From: Neelides folsomi
Lineage: Eukaryota > Arthropoda > Collembola > Neelipleona > Neelidae
DNA length: 64,000 nucleotides
Reading direction: 5' to 3'
NCBI GenBank assembly: GCA_034687125.1
Contig: JAQGBZ010000023.1
Location: forward strand, 62,001 to 126,000
Shown piece after piece: positions 1 through 8,700 of the stretch. The notes beneath the pieces are model-generated. The model was not told the origin of the DNA and searched no databases. It saw nothing but the letters and a program-made list of their open reading frames with translations. A program made the translations under genes and the position numbers. Position 1 is the first letter of the stretch. Each line of letters starts with the position of its first letter.

Positions 1-1
1 G

Positions 2-1257
2 GTACGAGAGAAGGACCCCACGGAAGATCCGACCATTGCTGCCAAAATGGGTTTATTTGGGAAGTTGACGCACCGTGTTCACGAGTGGCATCCAGATCGG
101 ATCCTCTGCAAGCGGTTTAATGTCCCCATGCCTTATCCAGAGTAATTGACCTTTTATGAATTATAATTACGACAATGTGATTTGATTCCTTATCAAATAA
201 AATTTACTTTTACAGCATTATTAATTACGTTCCCTGATATAACATGAAATCAATTCTAAATATCTTTCTTATTGTTAGATCTAAAATAGTTGGAGTTGTG
301 ATAGTGGGAACGCAGAAAGATTCAGGATCAAACACACTCGCAGAGCCTTCAAGTTCCACACCTGAACCCAATGCAGCCTCTGGTCAACTTGGTCCGCCCA
401 AGGGATTAGACCCCGAAAAGAAGAAATCATTATTTGATAACATCGACTTTTCTAAACCCCCTCCTGGACTTCAACCAATTGACCATCACTCAACTTCTAC
501 CGCAACCCCTGTCGCTCTGGACGAACCACCCGAATCTTCAGAACCGATGGAAATATCCTCTCCTCCACGACTGCCTATGGACCTCTTCAAAGAAATATTC
601 GCTGACACTTCCTCAGAAGAAGAGGAAGAAATTGTGAAAAATGTAATTACCATCCCCGAACCCCGAAAGAGGAATTTCATTCATCCTCATCCTACTAGCA
701 AAGACCCAAGGGACTCCGCCTCATCCAAACCTCCTTTAAACGATATAGACAATTCCCTTGAAGGGAAATCGAGTGTCGTTAAAGGGATATTTGACAAGTT
801 GGATTTCTCAAAACTGAACATGGTCCACCACCCATCAAATGATACAATACAAAAAGACTCAAGTTTACCACAAGTTGCTTCAATTCCAGTTGAAGAAGAG
901 GATTTCTACGGTCCGAAGAGACCAAACTTCCCAATTTCTCATTCTATTCCTAAACCATTAGATCCCCAGAGTTCGCGTACCAGCCAGAAAACAGAGTCCT
1001 TAATAGTTAGACAGCCAGATGATGTCATTTGGGTCGAGAAAGAAACTGTAAGCAAAAAAGAGAAAGGCAAAAAGCATAGTAAAAAATCCAAAAAGTCAAA
1101 GAAGAAAGAGAAAAAGAAGAAAAAGAAAAGTAGTAAGAATAGGAATGATAATGAAACCAGCGAATCTAATTCTGACTCGGATGACGATATTCCCGTTGTA
1201 CTCAATGCCAACAATAAGGCTCTCATACAAAAACTCAAAGAAATGACACGAAGGTAA
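2..1257 (+). CDS. GPATCH1: GPATCH1 C-terminal part (5' end outside window)
   Basis: Two exons are visible, 2-141 and 279-1257, joined by a GT-AG intron with the split codon GA|A. The first reads ...VHEWHPDRILCKRFNVPMPYP, matching the conserved 'W.PS.LLCKRFN.P.PYP' block of G-patch domain protein 1. The second reads ESKIVGVVIVGTQK..., then a conserved PMDLFKEIFADTSSEEEE motif, and ends in a lysine-rich tail (KKSKKSKKKEKKKKKKSS) followed by a short acidic stretch, as GPATCH1 proteins end. GPATCH1 is a spliceosome-associated nuclear protein; the G-patch itself lies upstream of the window. The stop codon (1255-1257) is only about 23 bp from the poly(A) signal of the convergent snoRNA host gene. 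An ATG at 244 is intronic and is not the start. Confidence 0.88.
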
Positions 1258-1408
1258 TTCAAGTCAAATTATTCAGTTTTTTATTCAACGAAAGAGAAAG
1301 GGGTTCGTATCCAAATGATCAGCTCTCCGCCGGATGGATATTCCTGCAATTAATAAGTATATATTTGTTAAAACTGTTAAGGTTAATTGTTTAATTTATA
1401 ATTAATAA

Positions 1409-1481
1409 TTTTGTCAGATAATAAAAACCAATCGTCATAGCCAAATCGGACTGGGGCGGAACAATTTATTCATCATTTAAA
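1409..1481 (-). ncRNA. U31-like C/D-box snoRNA, copy 1
   Basis: On the minus strand, box C ATGATGA (1470-1476) and box D CTGA (1414-1417). Between them is CCGCCCCAGT directly before a degenerate D' (CCGA). This antisense pairs with 28S ACTGGGGCGG, and the fifth nucleotide upstream of D' points to the G equivalent to human 28S Gm4166, the U31 target. It sits in the intron between exons 1517-1584 and 1258-1343. Confidence 0.82.
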
Positions 1482-1647
1482 TAAACAATATTTCAATAAA
1501 ACAAAATCTCATTTACCATTATTTAAATCTGTCCAAGTCCTAGCAGCAGATTGTACCATCCCATCATCAAAGCATGATTCTTCACTGTAAAACAAAGGAC
1601 AAATTAAAATCAGATAGAAAAGATAAATATAAATTAAATAGAGGAAG

Positions 1648-1723
1648 GGGTTCAGTCATAAATATGATCTTCAACGCAAGTAATTGCTCTGTCATATGCT
1701 TGTCATGTCTAACATCATTGATA
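1648..1723 (-). ncRNA. U27-like C/D-box snoRNA, copy 1
   Basis: Minus strand: box C ATGATGT (1712-1718), box D CTGA (1652-1655), D' CAGA (1688-1691). The antisense GACAAGCATATGA before D' is complementary to the 5' end of 18S rRNA (TCATATGCTTGTC). The fifth-nucleotide rule selects the A equivalent to human 18S Am27, the U27 target. A second conserved stretch (TTGCGTTGAAGATCATA) lies near box D and could be a second guide of unknown target. Confidence 0.83.
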
Positions 1724-1910
1724 AATAACTTAAATAGTTAATATTTAAAAATTCTTAGATTAAGATTTGATTTTTAAAAACTTACAGTTAGAATAAAAAG
1801 TGATTTTCGTTCCTTTACAGCTTAAAGAGTCCAACTAAAACAATATATAAAAACTTTAATTAATGACATTAAAATGATATCACTAGTATTGATAGAAAGT
1901 TTTAGTTATT

Positions 1911-2095
1911 GAAATTGTTCAGACAAATGCCTCGTTGTAATCACAAGGGTTCAAATAATTTTTACATTAATCAGTTAAATGTGAAACAAATTCAAAATGA
2001 ATATAAATCATTCTTACAAGAAAATATCACTTAACAAATTCACACAAAAGAATTTTAAACCTCATTCTCGTCATCGAATCATCATTATAATTTAA
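1911..2095 (-). ncRNA. U15-like C/D-box snoRNA, copy 1
   Basis: Minus strand: box C ATGATGA (2079-2085), box D CTGA (1919-1922). The antisense ACGAGGCATTTGT directly before D pairs with 28S CAAATGCCTCGT, selecting the A equivalent to human 28S Am3764, the U15 target. The roughly 165-nt C-to-D length also resembles the unusually long U15 (about 146 nt in human). A short terminal stem (AAATTRTA/ACAATTT) brackets the boxes. The internal sequence has diverged slightly from copy 2. Confidence 0.82.
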
Positions 2096-2460
2096 ATAAC
2101 TCAAAATGTTTAATTTTTTAATCATAACCAATACATCACTTACCCAAAAGTTATGTGGTTGATCTCCTTCACAAAAAGCTCTAGTTTCCTTAAATTCTTC
2201 TGATTTTGAAACTGCGGAAGTAATTCACGAATCAAACTCATCCAGAGACTGGTAAGCTGAAAATATTATTTGATGTTAAATAAATACGATCTCGGCTCAT
2301 CAAATTAGAGCATGGAAAAATTGAAAGACATGACATGCAAGACAAAATATGCCAATAAAAGTTTGCAAAGATTCCAAATAAAACAATATATCTGAATAAT
2401 ACTGATAAAGGCTATTAAAGCCATTGAAATTCTATTTAAAACAAAATTGAATGAGTTATT

Positions 2461-2646
2461 AAAATTGTTCAGACAAATGCCTCGTTGTAATCACAAGGGT
2501 TCAAATAATTTTTACATCAATTAGTTAAATGTGAATCATGTTCAAAATGAGTGCAAATCATTCTTACAAGAAAATATCACTTTTAACAAATTCGCACAAA
2601 ATAATTTAAACCTCATTCTCGTCATCGAATCATCATTACAATTTTT
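2461..2646 (-). ncRNA. U15-like C/D-box snoRNA, copy 2
   Basis: Minus strand: box C ATGATGA (2630-2636), box D CTGA (2469-2472), terminal stem AAAATTGT/ACAATTTT, and the same 28S antisense ACGAGGCATTTGT before D. It lies in the intron between exons 2691-2774 and 2144-2256. The next intron also carries a U15 copy, so two adjacent introns hold the same guide. Confidence 0.82.
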
Positions 2647-2846
2647 AACTCAGAATGTCCAATTAACCATCCTTCAGAAATATCACTTACCAAAGGTTTA
2701 TTGATGATTCTCTCAAATTCTTCCGCTGGAACTGTGAAATTAGTCCACGGCGCAGTCATCCAGAGACAGGTAAACTGAAAAGTTATTGAAATGCTAAATA
2801 CAATGCAATCCCATTTCATCAAAATTTAGTATGGGTAAATATCTAG

Positions 2847-2951
2847 AAAGACAAGACTTGTCAGACAATACATTGGTTGGATTGTAGGGAACAATATTTC
2901 TTCATTGTTTATCAAAGCGAGCTGAGTGGATCATCATTGTCAAGTCTTTCT
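2847..2951 (-). ncRNA. U29-like C/D-box snoRNA, copy 1
   Basis: Minus strand: box C ATGATGA (2931-2937), box D CTGA (2861-2864), and a strong terminal stem AAGACTTG/CAAGTCTT. CTCAGCTCGCT precedes a D'-like TTGA and pairs (with G-U wobbles) to 28S GTGAGCTGGG, selecting the A equivalent to human 28S Am4493, the U29 target. Further blocks GTTCCCTA and CAATCCAAC are complementary to 28S sequence just upstream of that site. Confidence 0.72.
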
Positions 2952-3127
2952 CATAATATAAGTGTGGTATTAAATAAAAACGCCAAGTTGGCACTTACAA
3001 TTATTTTAATGTCAGTATTGATATACATATTCAACCCTCAATTCTTTATCGATTACTTCAGCCCTGCAATGAATAAATAAAGTTATTATTAAAGCTGTTA
3101 AAACTATTGTTTAATTTAGCGTTAACG

Positions 3128-3199
3128 TTTTATCAGAATATAAAACCAATCGTCATGACCAAGTCGGACTGGGGCGGAACAATTTATTCATCATTTTAA
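3128..3199 (-). ncRNA. U31-like C/D-box snoRNA, copy 2
   Basis: Minus strand: box C ATGATGA (3188-3194), box D CTGA (3133-3136), and the antisense CCGCCCCAGT before CCGA as in copy 1. It lies in the intron upstream of the last U31-type exon repeat. In this repeat unit no U27 copy is recognisable between the U15 and U31 introns. Confidence 0.8.
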
Positions 3200-3393
3200 A
3201 TTAACCAATAATTCAAAATATAAAAAATCATATTTACCATAATATAGGGCATAGATGTAAACAAGTTGAAAAACACAAAAGCCAAATGTTTTCAACGTTG
3301 ACCTTTAATCTATAATTAAACCATATTAAATTAACTAATAATAATCAATACACTTTGAGACTTAACTAAAATTGAAAATTTATTTATTTATTT

Positions 3394-3583
3394 AAAATTG
3401 TATCAGGCAAATGCCTCATTGTAATCACAAGGGTTCAAATCATTTTTACATCAATTCATATAACAGCGAAACAAATTAAAAATGAGTGCAAATCATTTCA
3501 ACATCAAATTATCACTAATTAACGAATTCGCCCAAAATGATTTTAAACCTCATTCTCGTCATCGAATCATCATTTACAATTTT
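3394..3583 (-). ncRNA. U15-like C/D-box snoRNA, copy 3 (most diverged)
   Basis: Minus strand: box C ATGATGA (3567-3573), box D CTGA (3403-3406). The antisense reads ATGAGGCATTTGC before D. The GAGGCATTTG core complementary to 28S is intact, but the flanking C to T and T to G changes differ from the other copies. Terminal stem AATTGTA/TACAATTTT is preserved. Confidence 0.76.
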
Positions 3584-3801
3584 AACCCCTTAAATATATC
3601 TTATTATCACCCATAAAATAAATAGAATTACCAACGGCGTGTGATGAAATTAATCCAGCAAAATTTCCAAGTTGTGCATCACATCTTTTCCGTCGATCGG
3701 TTCAGGATATGCTGGTCTTATTTCACCCGACCTAATAAAATGGAAAGATCTTTTTATTCCCTTTCAAGGATACTCAATTCCTTTCATGAACAATGAAATT
3801 G

Positions 3802-3880
3802 TATTCCTCAGTTTTTATGCGATATGACTTGTAATCATGTTATTTCATACGAACGAGACTGTTTTTACATCATAGGAATA
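3802..3880 (-). ncRNA. U30-like C/D-box snoRNA (single copy)
   Basis: Found in the one intron (3732-4204) lacking a repeated snoRNA. Minus strand: box C ATGATGT (3867-3873), box D CTGA (3808-3811), terminal stem TATTCC/GGAATA. AGTCTCGTTCGT lies before a D'-like ATGA and is perfectly complementary to 18S ACGAACGAGACT. The fifth-nucleotide rule selects the A equivalent to human 18S Am1383, a U30 target. The element before box D (ATATCGCATAAAAA) has no target I recognise. Confidence 0.75.
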
Positions 3881-4397
3881 CTCAACGAAGTGTCACATTT
3901 AAGAACTTCAAACCAACGAAACTTTCAATCAATATCAATTTTATTTAATGCTTTATATTATATATTATCTATTGAAGTAACTCAAGCTAGCTAATAAAAT
4001 ATATTCTTGTCAAATCTAACCCTAAGTTATAAGAAAAATAAGAATATAGATGAAAACTTTTTTTAAACGAATGTTGCTTCATTTTCTATAAGAATCAACA
4101 CTCATTGTAGCGGAATGGTAAGGAAAAGAACTCAAAACTCGGAAAGCTAAAATAGCTCCAAATAAAAAATGTTTCCTTCTAACATCTTCATCAATGCCAC
4201 TTACTCTAACAATAAGTCTAGCGGTTCTCCGGCACAAATGAAACGCCATTTTCTCCGCTCTTCATTATTCTTTCGGATGCCAATGGGAATGCCTTTCACG
4301 AAACAGTCATCCAGAGACATGCTGCTGAAAAATTATTGGAAGTGTTTAATTTAAATATCAATTCATCAATTGGCAAATATGGGTGAATACTATAGTA

Positions 4398-4503
4398 GAA
4401 AGACAAGACTTGTCAGACAATACATTGGTTGGATTGTAGGGAACAATATTTCTTCATTGTTAATCAAAGCGAGCTGAGTGGATCATCATTGTCAAGTCTT
4501 TTT
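4398..4503 (-). ncRNA. U29-like C/D-box snoRNA, copy 2
   Basis: Minus strand: box C ATGATGA (4483-4489), box D CTGA (4413-4416), terminal stem AAGACTTG/CAAGTCTT. Nearly identical to the copies at 2847 and 5545 over the whole transcript, including the three 28S-complementary blocks. The flanking intron sequence is not conserved, so the snoRNA itself is under constraint or recently duplicated. Confidence 0.74.
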
Positions 4504-4677
4504 AAGAGATTACAATATGGCAGGATTAAATAAAAATTACTTACAAAGGTTTGTGATCGATGGCCGATGGAGTCCTCAATTAAAAATCGGTCAATCCATT
4601 TCTGTAATTAATAAATCAATTTTTATTAAATGAGTAAACTGTAAAACTTATTGTTAGTGTTTAAAATTAATTATTTA

Positions 4678-4749
4678 ATTTTTCAGATAATAAAAACCAA
4701 TCGTCATAACCAATCGGACTGGGGCGGAACAATTTATTCATCATTAAAA
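4678..4749 (-). ncRNA. U31-like C/D-box snoRNA, copy 3
   Basis: Minus strand: box C ATGATGA (4738-4744), box D CTGA (4683-4686), antisense CCGCCCCAGT before CCGA, pairing with 28S ACTGGGGCGG around the equivalent of human Gm4166. It lies in the intron between exons 4786-4843 and 4545-4601. Confidence 0.82.
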
Positions 4750-4907
4750 TAAATAAAAATTTCAATACAAAAAAATTATGATTACCATCTTTCATCTGCT
4801 CAAGTCCTCGCAGCTGATCGAGCCATAAAAGCACAATTTTTCACTTTAAAACATAGGTCAAATTAAATCAGATAGTAATGATAAATAATAAATAAAACGG
4901 AGGAAAT

Positions 4908-4981
4908 GTCTCAGCGATAAAATGATCTTCAACGCAAGTAATTGCTCTGCTATATGCTTGTCATGTCTAACATCATTGATA
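4908..4981 (-). ncRNA. U27-like C/D-box snoRNA, copy 2
   Basis: Minus strand: box C ATGATGT (4970-4976), box D CTGA (4911-4914), D' CAGA. The antisense is GACAAGCATATAG, so the 18S duplex is two pairs shorter at the D' end than in copy 1 (GACAAGCATATGA), while the methylation-selecting nucleotide is unchanged. The stretch near box D is conserved with copy 1. Confidence 0.8.
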
Positions 4982-5154
4982 AATAACTTAAATAGTTAAT
5001 ATTTAAAAATTCTTACCGTAAGTATTAGAATTGTTATCCGCTCTCTTAGAACTTTCAAAGACTCCAACTAAAAACAATATATAAAATCTGAAATGATTGA
5101 TAAAGACATTAAAATACTATGTATATTTAATGTTCATATAACAAAATAGTTATA

Positions 5155-5340
5155 AAAATTGTTCAGACAAATGCCTCGTTGTAATCACAAGGGTTCAAAT
5201 AATTTTTACATCAATTTGTTAAATGTGAAACAAGTTCAAAATGAGTGCAAATCATTCTTACATAAAAATATCACTTTTAACAAATTCGCACAAAATGATT
5301 TTAAACCTCATTCTCGTCATCGAATCATCATTACAATTTT
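5155..5340 (-). ncRNA. U15-like C/D-box snoRNA, copy 4
   Basis: Minus strand: box C ATGATGA (5325-5331), box D CTGA (5163-5166), perfect terminal stem AAAATTGTA/ACAATTTT, and the 28S antisense ACGAGGCATTTGT before D. An ATG-initiated plus-strand reading frame over this stretch is an antisense artefact of the snoRNA. Confidence 0.84.
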
Positions 5341-5544
5341 AATAACTCAAAATGTATGATTTTTATAGCATCTTCCAATCAATATTTACCTAAAGTTTCG
5401 TGGTGGATCTCTCTTAAATTCCCCTGCTGCATCTTGGAAAGTAATCCATAAAAAGTCATGCAGAGTCGGTAGGCTGCAAAAGTTTAAAAGTTAAATAAAA
5501 TGCAATATCCCCGCAGGTCAAATAGAAGTATGGGTAAATATCTA

Positions 5545-5650
5545 GAAAGACAAGACTTGTCAGACAATACATTGGTTGGATTGTAGGGAACAATATTTCT
5601 TCATTGTTAATCAAAGCGAGCTGAGTGGATCATCATTGTCATGTCTTTCT
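5545..5650 (-). ncRNA. U29-like C/D-box snoRNA, copy 3 (first intron)
   Basis: Minus strand: box C ATGATGA (5630-5636), box D CTGA (5560-5563), terminal stem AAGAC(A)TG/CAAGTCTT with one mismatch relative to the other copies. It lies in the first intron of the host gene, between the 5'TOP exon and exon 5390-5473. Confidence 0.73.
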
Positions 5651-5792
5651 TATTCATAGTAAATGTGGTTTGATAACCGGAAAATGGACAAAAACGCCAG
5701 TCCAAACTAAAATTATTTGAGAGGGAGAAAAAGCTTTTACTGACCTTCAAACTTTCCATTTTTCTTTCTCTCCTTTGTTGACCGGAAAGAAG

Positions 5793-8700
5793 TTTCGACC
5801 ATTGACAAGAATGATTGAATGAAAGATATAAAAGAAGAAAACAACGAGATGATCATGAAAATGAACTTCTAAGACAAACTTCCGACGCCTTCAGGAATTT
5901 CCACTCTTCATTTCTCAAGTTGAAATTGAATAAGACGTCACTTCATTTCAAACACATTTCTCCTAACAAAGCACACAAATTGGTATTCACATTTCGAATT
6001 CACTACGCATAAATAATATTTTGAATGGTCGTTATTTCGCAATTCGTTTCAATTTCAACATTCTTCCAAACTTTACCAAATTCAATATTGGTTGAATAAA
6101 TAAAATCTCAATTTGATTTTGAAAACTTTAATAACATTAAAGGAAATAATCCAAAAATTCACTATATGTATTAAAAAATATGAAATTCTTAAAATTAAAA
6201 AAAAATCTGGATATTTTTAATATAAAAAATCAATTGCTCTATAATACGCATAAATATAATATCATATCTTTAATATTGGTACTGAATCGTCTCAGACATT
6301 AAAGTGTTTCGTCAGAGCTTCGCTAGGCCAGGGATAACTTATTTCATCATAGATCGATTCAGAACCCTTGGTTAAAAAACTTGAGCCAAACAACACGATT
6401 ATTAAAAGGATGCAAAGTTTTACAACTTTACAAAACTAGTGTAGGATTTAAAGGATTAAATTAAATTTTAACTCACCGATTTTTTATCCTTCTCTCGTTA
6501 TATTATTTCCATCCTGATCCCGTGGAACTTTTATGCGTTCGGACTCACAAGGTATCGTTCAAATTTCTTTTGCACAATGCAACACGTGATCACACGTAAC
6601 AACGCTTACATACTATAAATACAAGTCTAGCTTGTGATCGCGAATCTATTTAAAACAACTAAAATGGGAACTCCATTGATTCTGATCCTATTTATAAACA
6701 CGTATTGTATATCTCATCGTCTAATTTCTTCTAAAGAGAGCATCGCACAGACTCTCTGCATTCTCATTAGTAAGAAAAAGGCCCGTCTAGTCTATCTGCA
6801 AATGAATAAAAAATTATTGATTAATTTCATGAATTAAATATAAGTTAGATTATTTTAAGGTATATATACTCTAGTTGAAGTTAAAAATACATAAGGTTGC
6901 TTTCCTCGTTAGAGGTTAAATCAATAAATGGACAAATTCCCATATAATAATTAATAATAATTTTCCCATATAAAAAAACGGCTTCGTCGAAATGTTTCTC
7001 ATCAGGGCAAATAAATAAACTCCTCTGTCATGAATGTCATTTTTTTAATATCATAACTTCGTAGCTAATAAAAATTCCCCGCCGCCCACATAGCTACCAT
7101 TCTTATTTAATAACAATAACTTCAATGATCCTAACTTTAATAACAATAATAAATATTAAACAGCCAAGATATGAACAAACTAAAGAGTTATTCTGACATA
7201 CATACATTATAGTAGTACAAATGGTCTCAAATCGTTAATAATAAAAGTTTTGAAATTCAAACAATCCTCATCCAAATTAGAAAAATATGATTGAAAAGGA
7301 AGAAACTTCTCTTTGAGTCAAGTGAGAGGTAAAGAGAGAACTTGGTCTATACATAATAATTTAAAAGGTCTTTTATAACGAATAAACCAACAACTCATTT
7401 GACAAAAGAACAACCAACTCACAAACAAAAGTTTCTTCCAACAGTACAATTAAATAAACTTAACTTACCAAATTATTTAATCATATAAACTTTTCCCTAT
7501 TTCTATTTGTTTTCGCTCAACAACTAACATGACATATTTATTATAGTAAAGTATTTGTAAATACCATATAACATACAAGTAAATATTTCTTCACTTGTTA
7601 TGTAATGGAAATAATTCAAAACCATTTATTGTAAGTACTGATAGTTGCTAGTTTTATTGAATTTACAATTCCTTATAATCGTTTAAAATCTGTGAAAGTT
7701 AAGAAATTTAAGGCAAGCCAAGAACTATCCCAATAAATAATACCTTCTTATACAAAATCATTCGTAATTAAATATCCAATTAGTAATTGCATTGCAACAT
7801 ACAATATTTCAACCAACGAAATTCATGATAAATTTTATAAATAAAGATGTTCCTGGAAGAACCAAGAAAGCTTCCTGATCTAACAAATAAAAGGATACTC
7901 ATCCTCGCCAACTCTCAGAGAAAGACTCCGTTTCTAAGAACCTCCCTTTACCACGGGTAATCCCCAAAAGTCATTTCAAAAACTAAGAACAGCTTCCTTA
8001 AAATCAAATCTTTAATAAATCAAATCTTACATTTAGACCTCAAACTCCAACGCTTTAATATTAAATATCCATCAAAGTCTCAGAAGCCAGGCACCTTTAC
8101 ATTTACAGTGTTGGATACACAAAAGTACAACCAATCTTTATCTCCACTATCAAATTTAAGAACATTAAGTAAATGTAAACCCATTTCCAAATTGTCTTTA
8201 TAAAAATATTAATAAAAAAAGTTCATAAAAACAAAATCAGCTCAAATGTTCAAATTAAACAAAATTGACTTTTTGGCACAAAAGGTCAATTTTATTTTAT
8301 TCTTAACCTTATTATTTCTTGCAGACCATCGACCACTTTTAGTTTTATGAGTCGGAATAAAGCTCATTATCTCTTCCAAATGAGACTCGGCCTATATTTA
8401 TGAATTTATCTCTCTCTAACTAGGAAACATTTCCACTTCCGTACCTTTTTAATGAGAACATTCAAAAGTCATAAACCTCAAATACTCAAATTTCAACTCC
8501 CCTCGTTGCTGAAGACTCTTCCTTATAACGTTTCTCATCGTAGCGTCATTCTCAAAAGGAGAACGTTACGTTGCTATTAAATCCTCCCGCCGTCTCTTTA
8601 AACTCTTCATAAAAGATGAACAAGCCTCTTTCATATCTCATAAAGCAGTCGCGAAATCCGCGTGTCCTAAGACATACTTTAAAACACTTCAAAGGAATCA

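Larger units (their letters stand above)
1258..5792 (-). ncRNA. UHG-like snoRNA host gene (non-coding, about 14 exons)
   Basis: A minus-strand spliced transcript without a conserved ORF. Exons inferred from GT-AG sites, 5' to 3': 5745-~5790, 5390-5473, 5017-5067, 4786-4843, 4545-4601, 4205-4324, 3632-3731, 3238-~3290, 2999-3063, 2691-2774, 2144-2256, 1796-1834, 1517-1584, ~1258-1343. Every intron holds one C/D-box snoRNA, in the order U29, U15, U27, U31, U29, U30, U15, U31, U29, U15, U15, U27, U31. Exon 1 begins with a pyrimidine run typical of 5'TOP promoters (CTTCTTTCC, C near 5792) and has donor GTCAGT. The last exon contains AATAAA (1280-1285 on the complement). Exons share repeats, for example a CATCCAGAGAC motif (plus strand) near the acceptors at 2250, 2757 and 4310. 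Known biology: intronic C/D snoRNAs guide rRNA 2'-O-methylation, and UHG exons are unconserved. Exact exon ends and the TSS are inferred; the exon 8 acceptor is uncertain. Confidence 0.8.

Noticed and set aside
3732-4204. snoRNA-less intron
   Set aside because: First thought to be empty, but closer reading found the U30-like snoRNA at 3802-3880, so the one-guide-per-intron rule holds.
5159-5359. Plus-strand ORF MFRQMPRCNHKGSNNF... and similar frames at 2877-3080 and 4169-4354
   Set aside because: They are antisense to intronic snoRNAs and exons of the host gene; the repeated peptide simply reflects repeated snoRNA sequence.
1400-5650. CRISPR-like or satellite array
   Set aside because: Repeats are of four different kinds, 70-190 nt, irregularly spaced, with C/D boxes and terminal stems; this is a eukaryotic snoRNA host gene.
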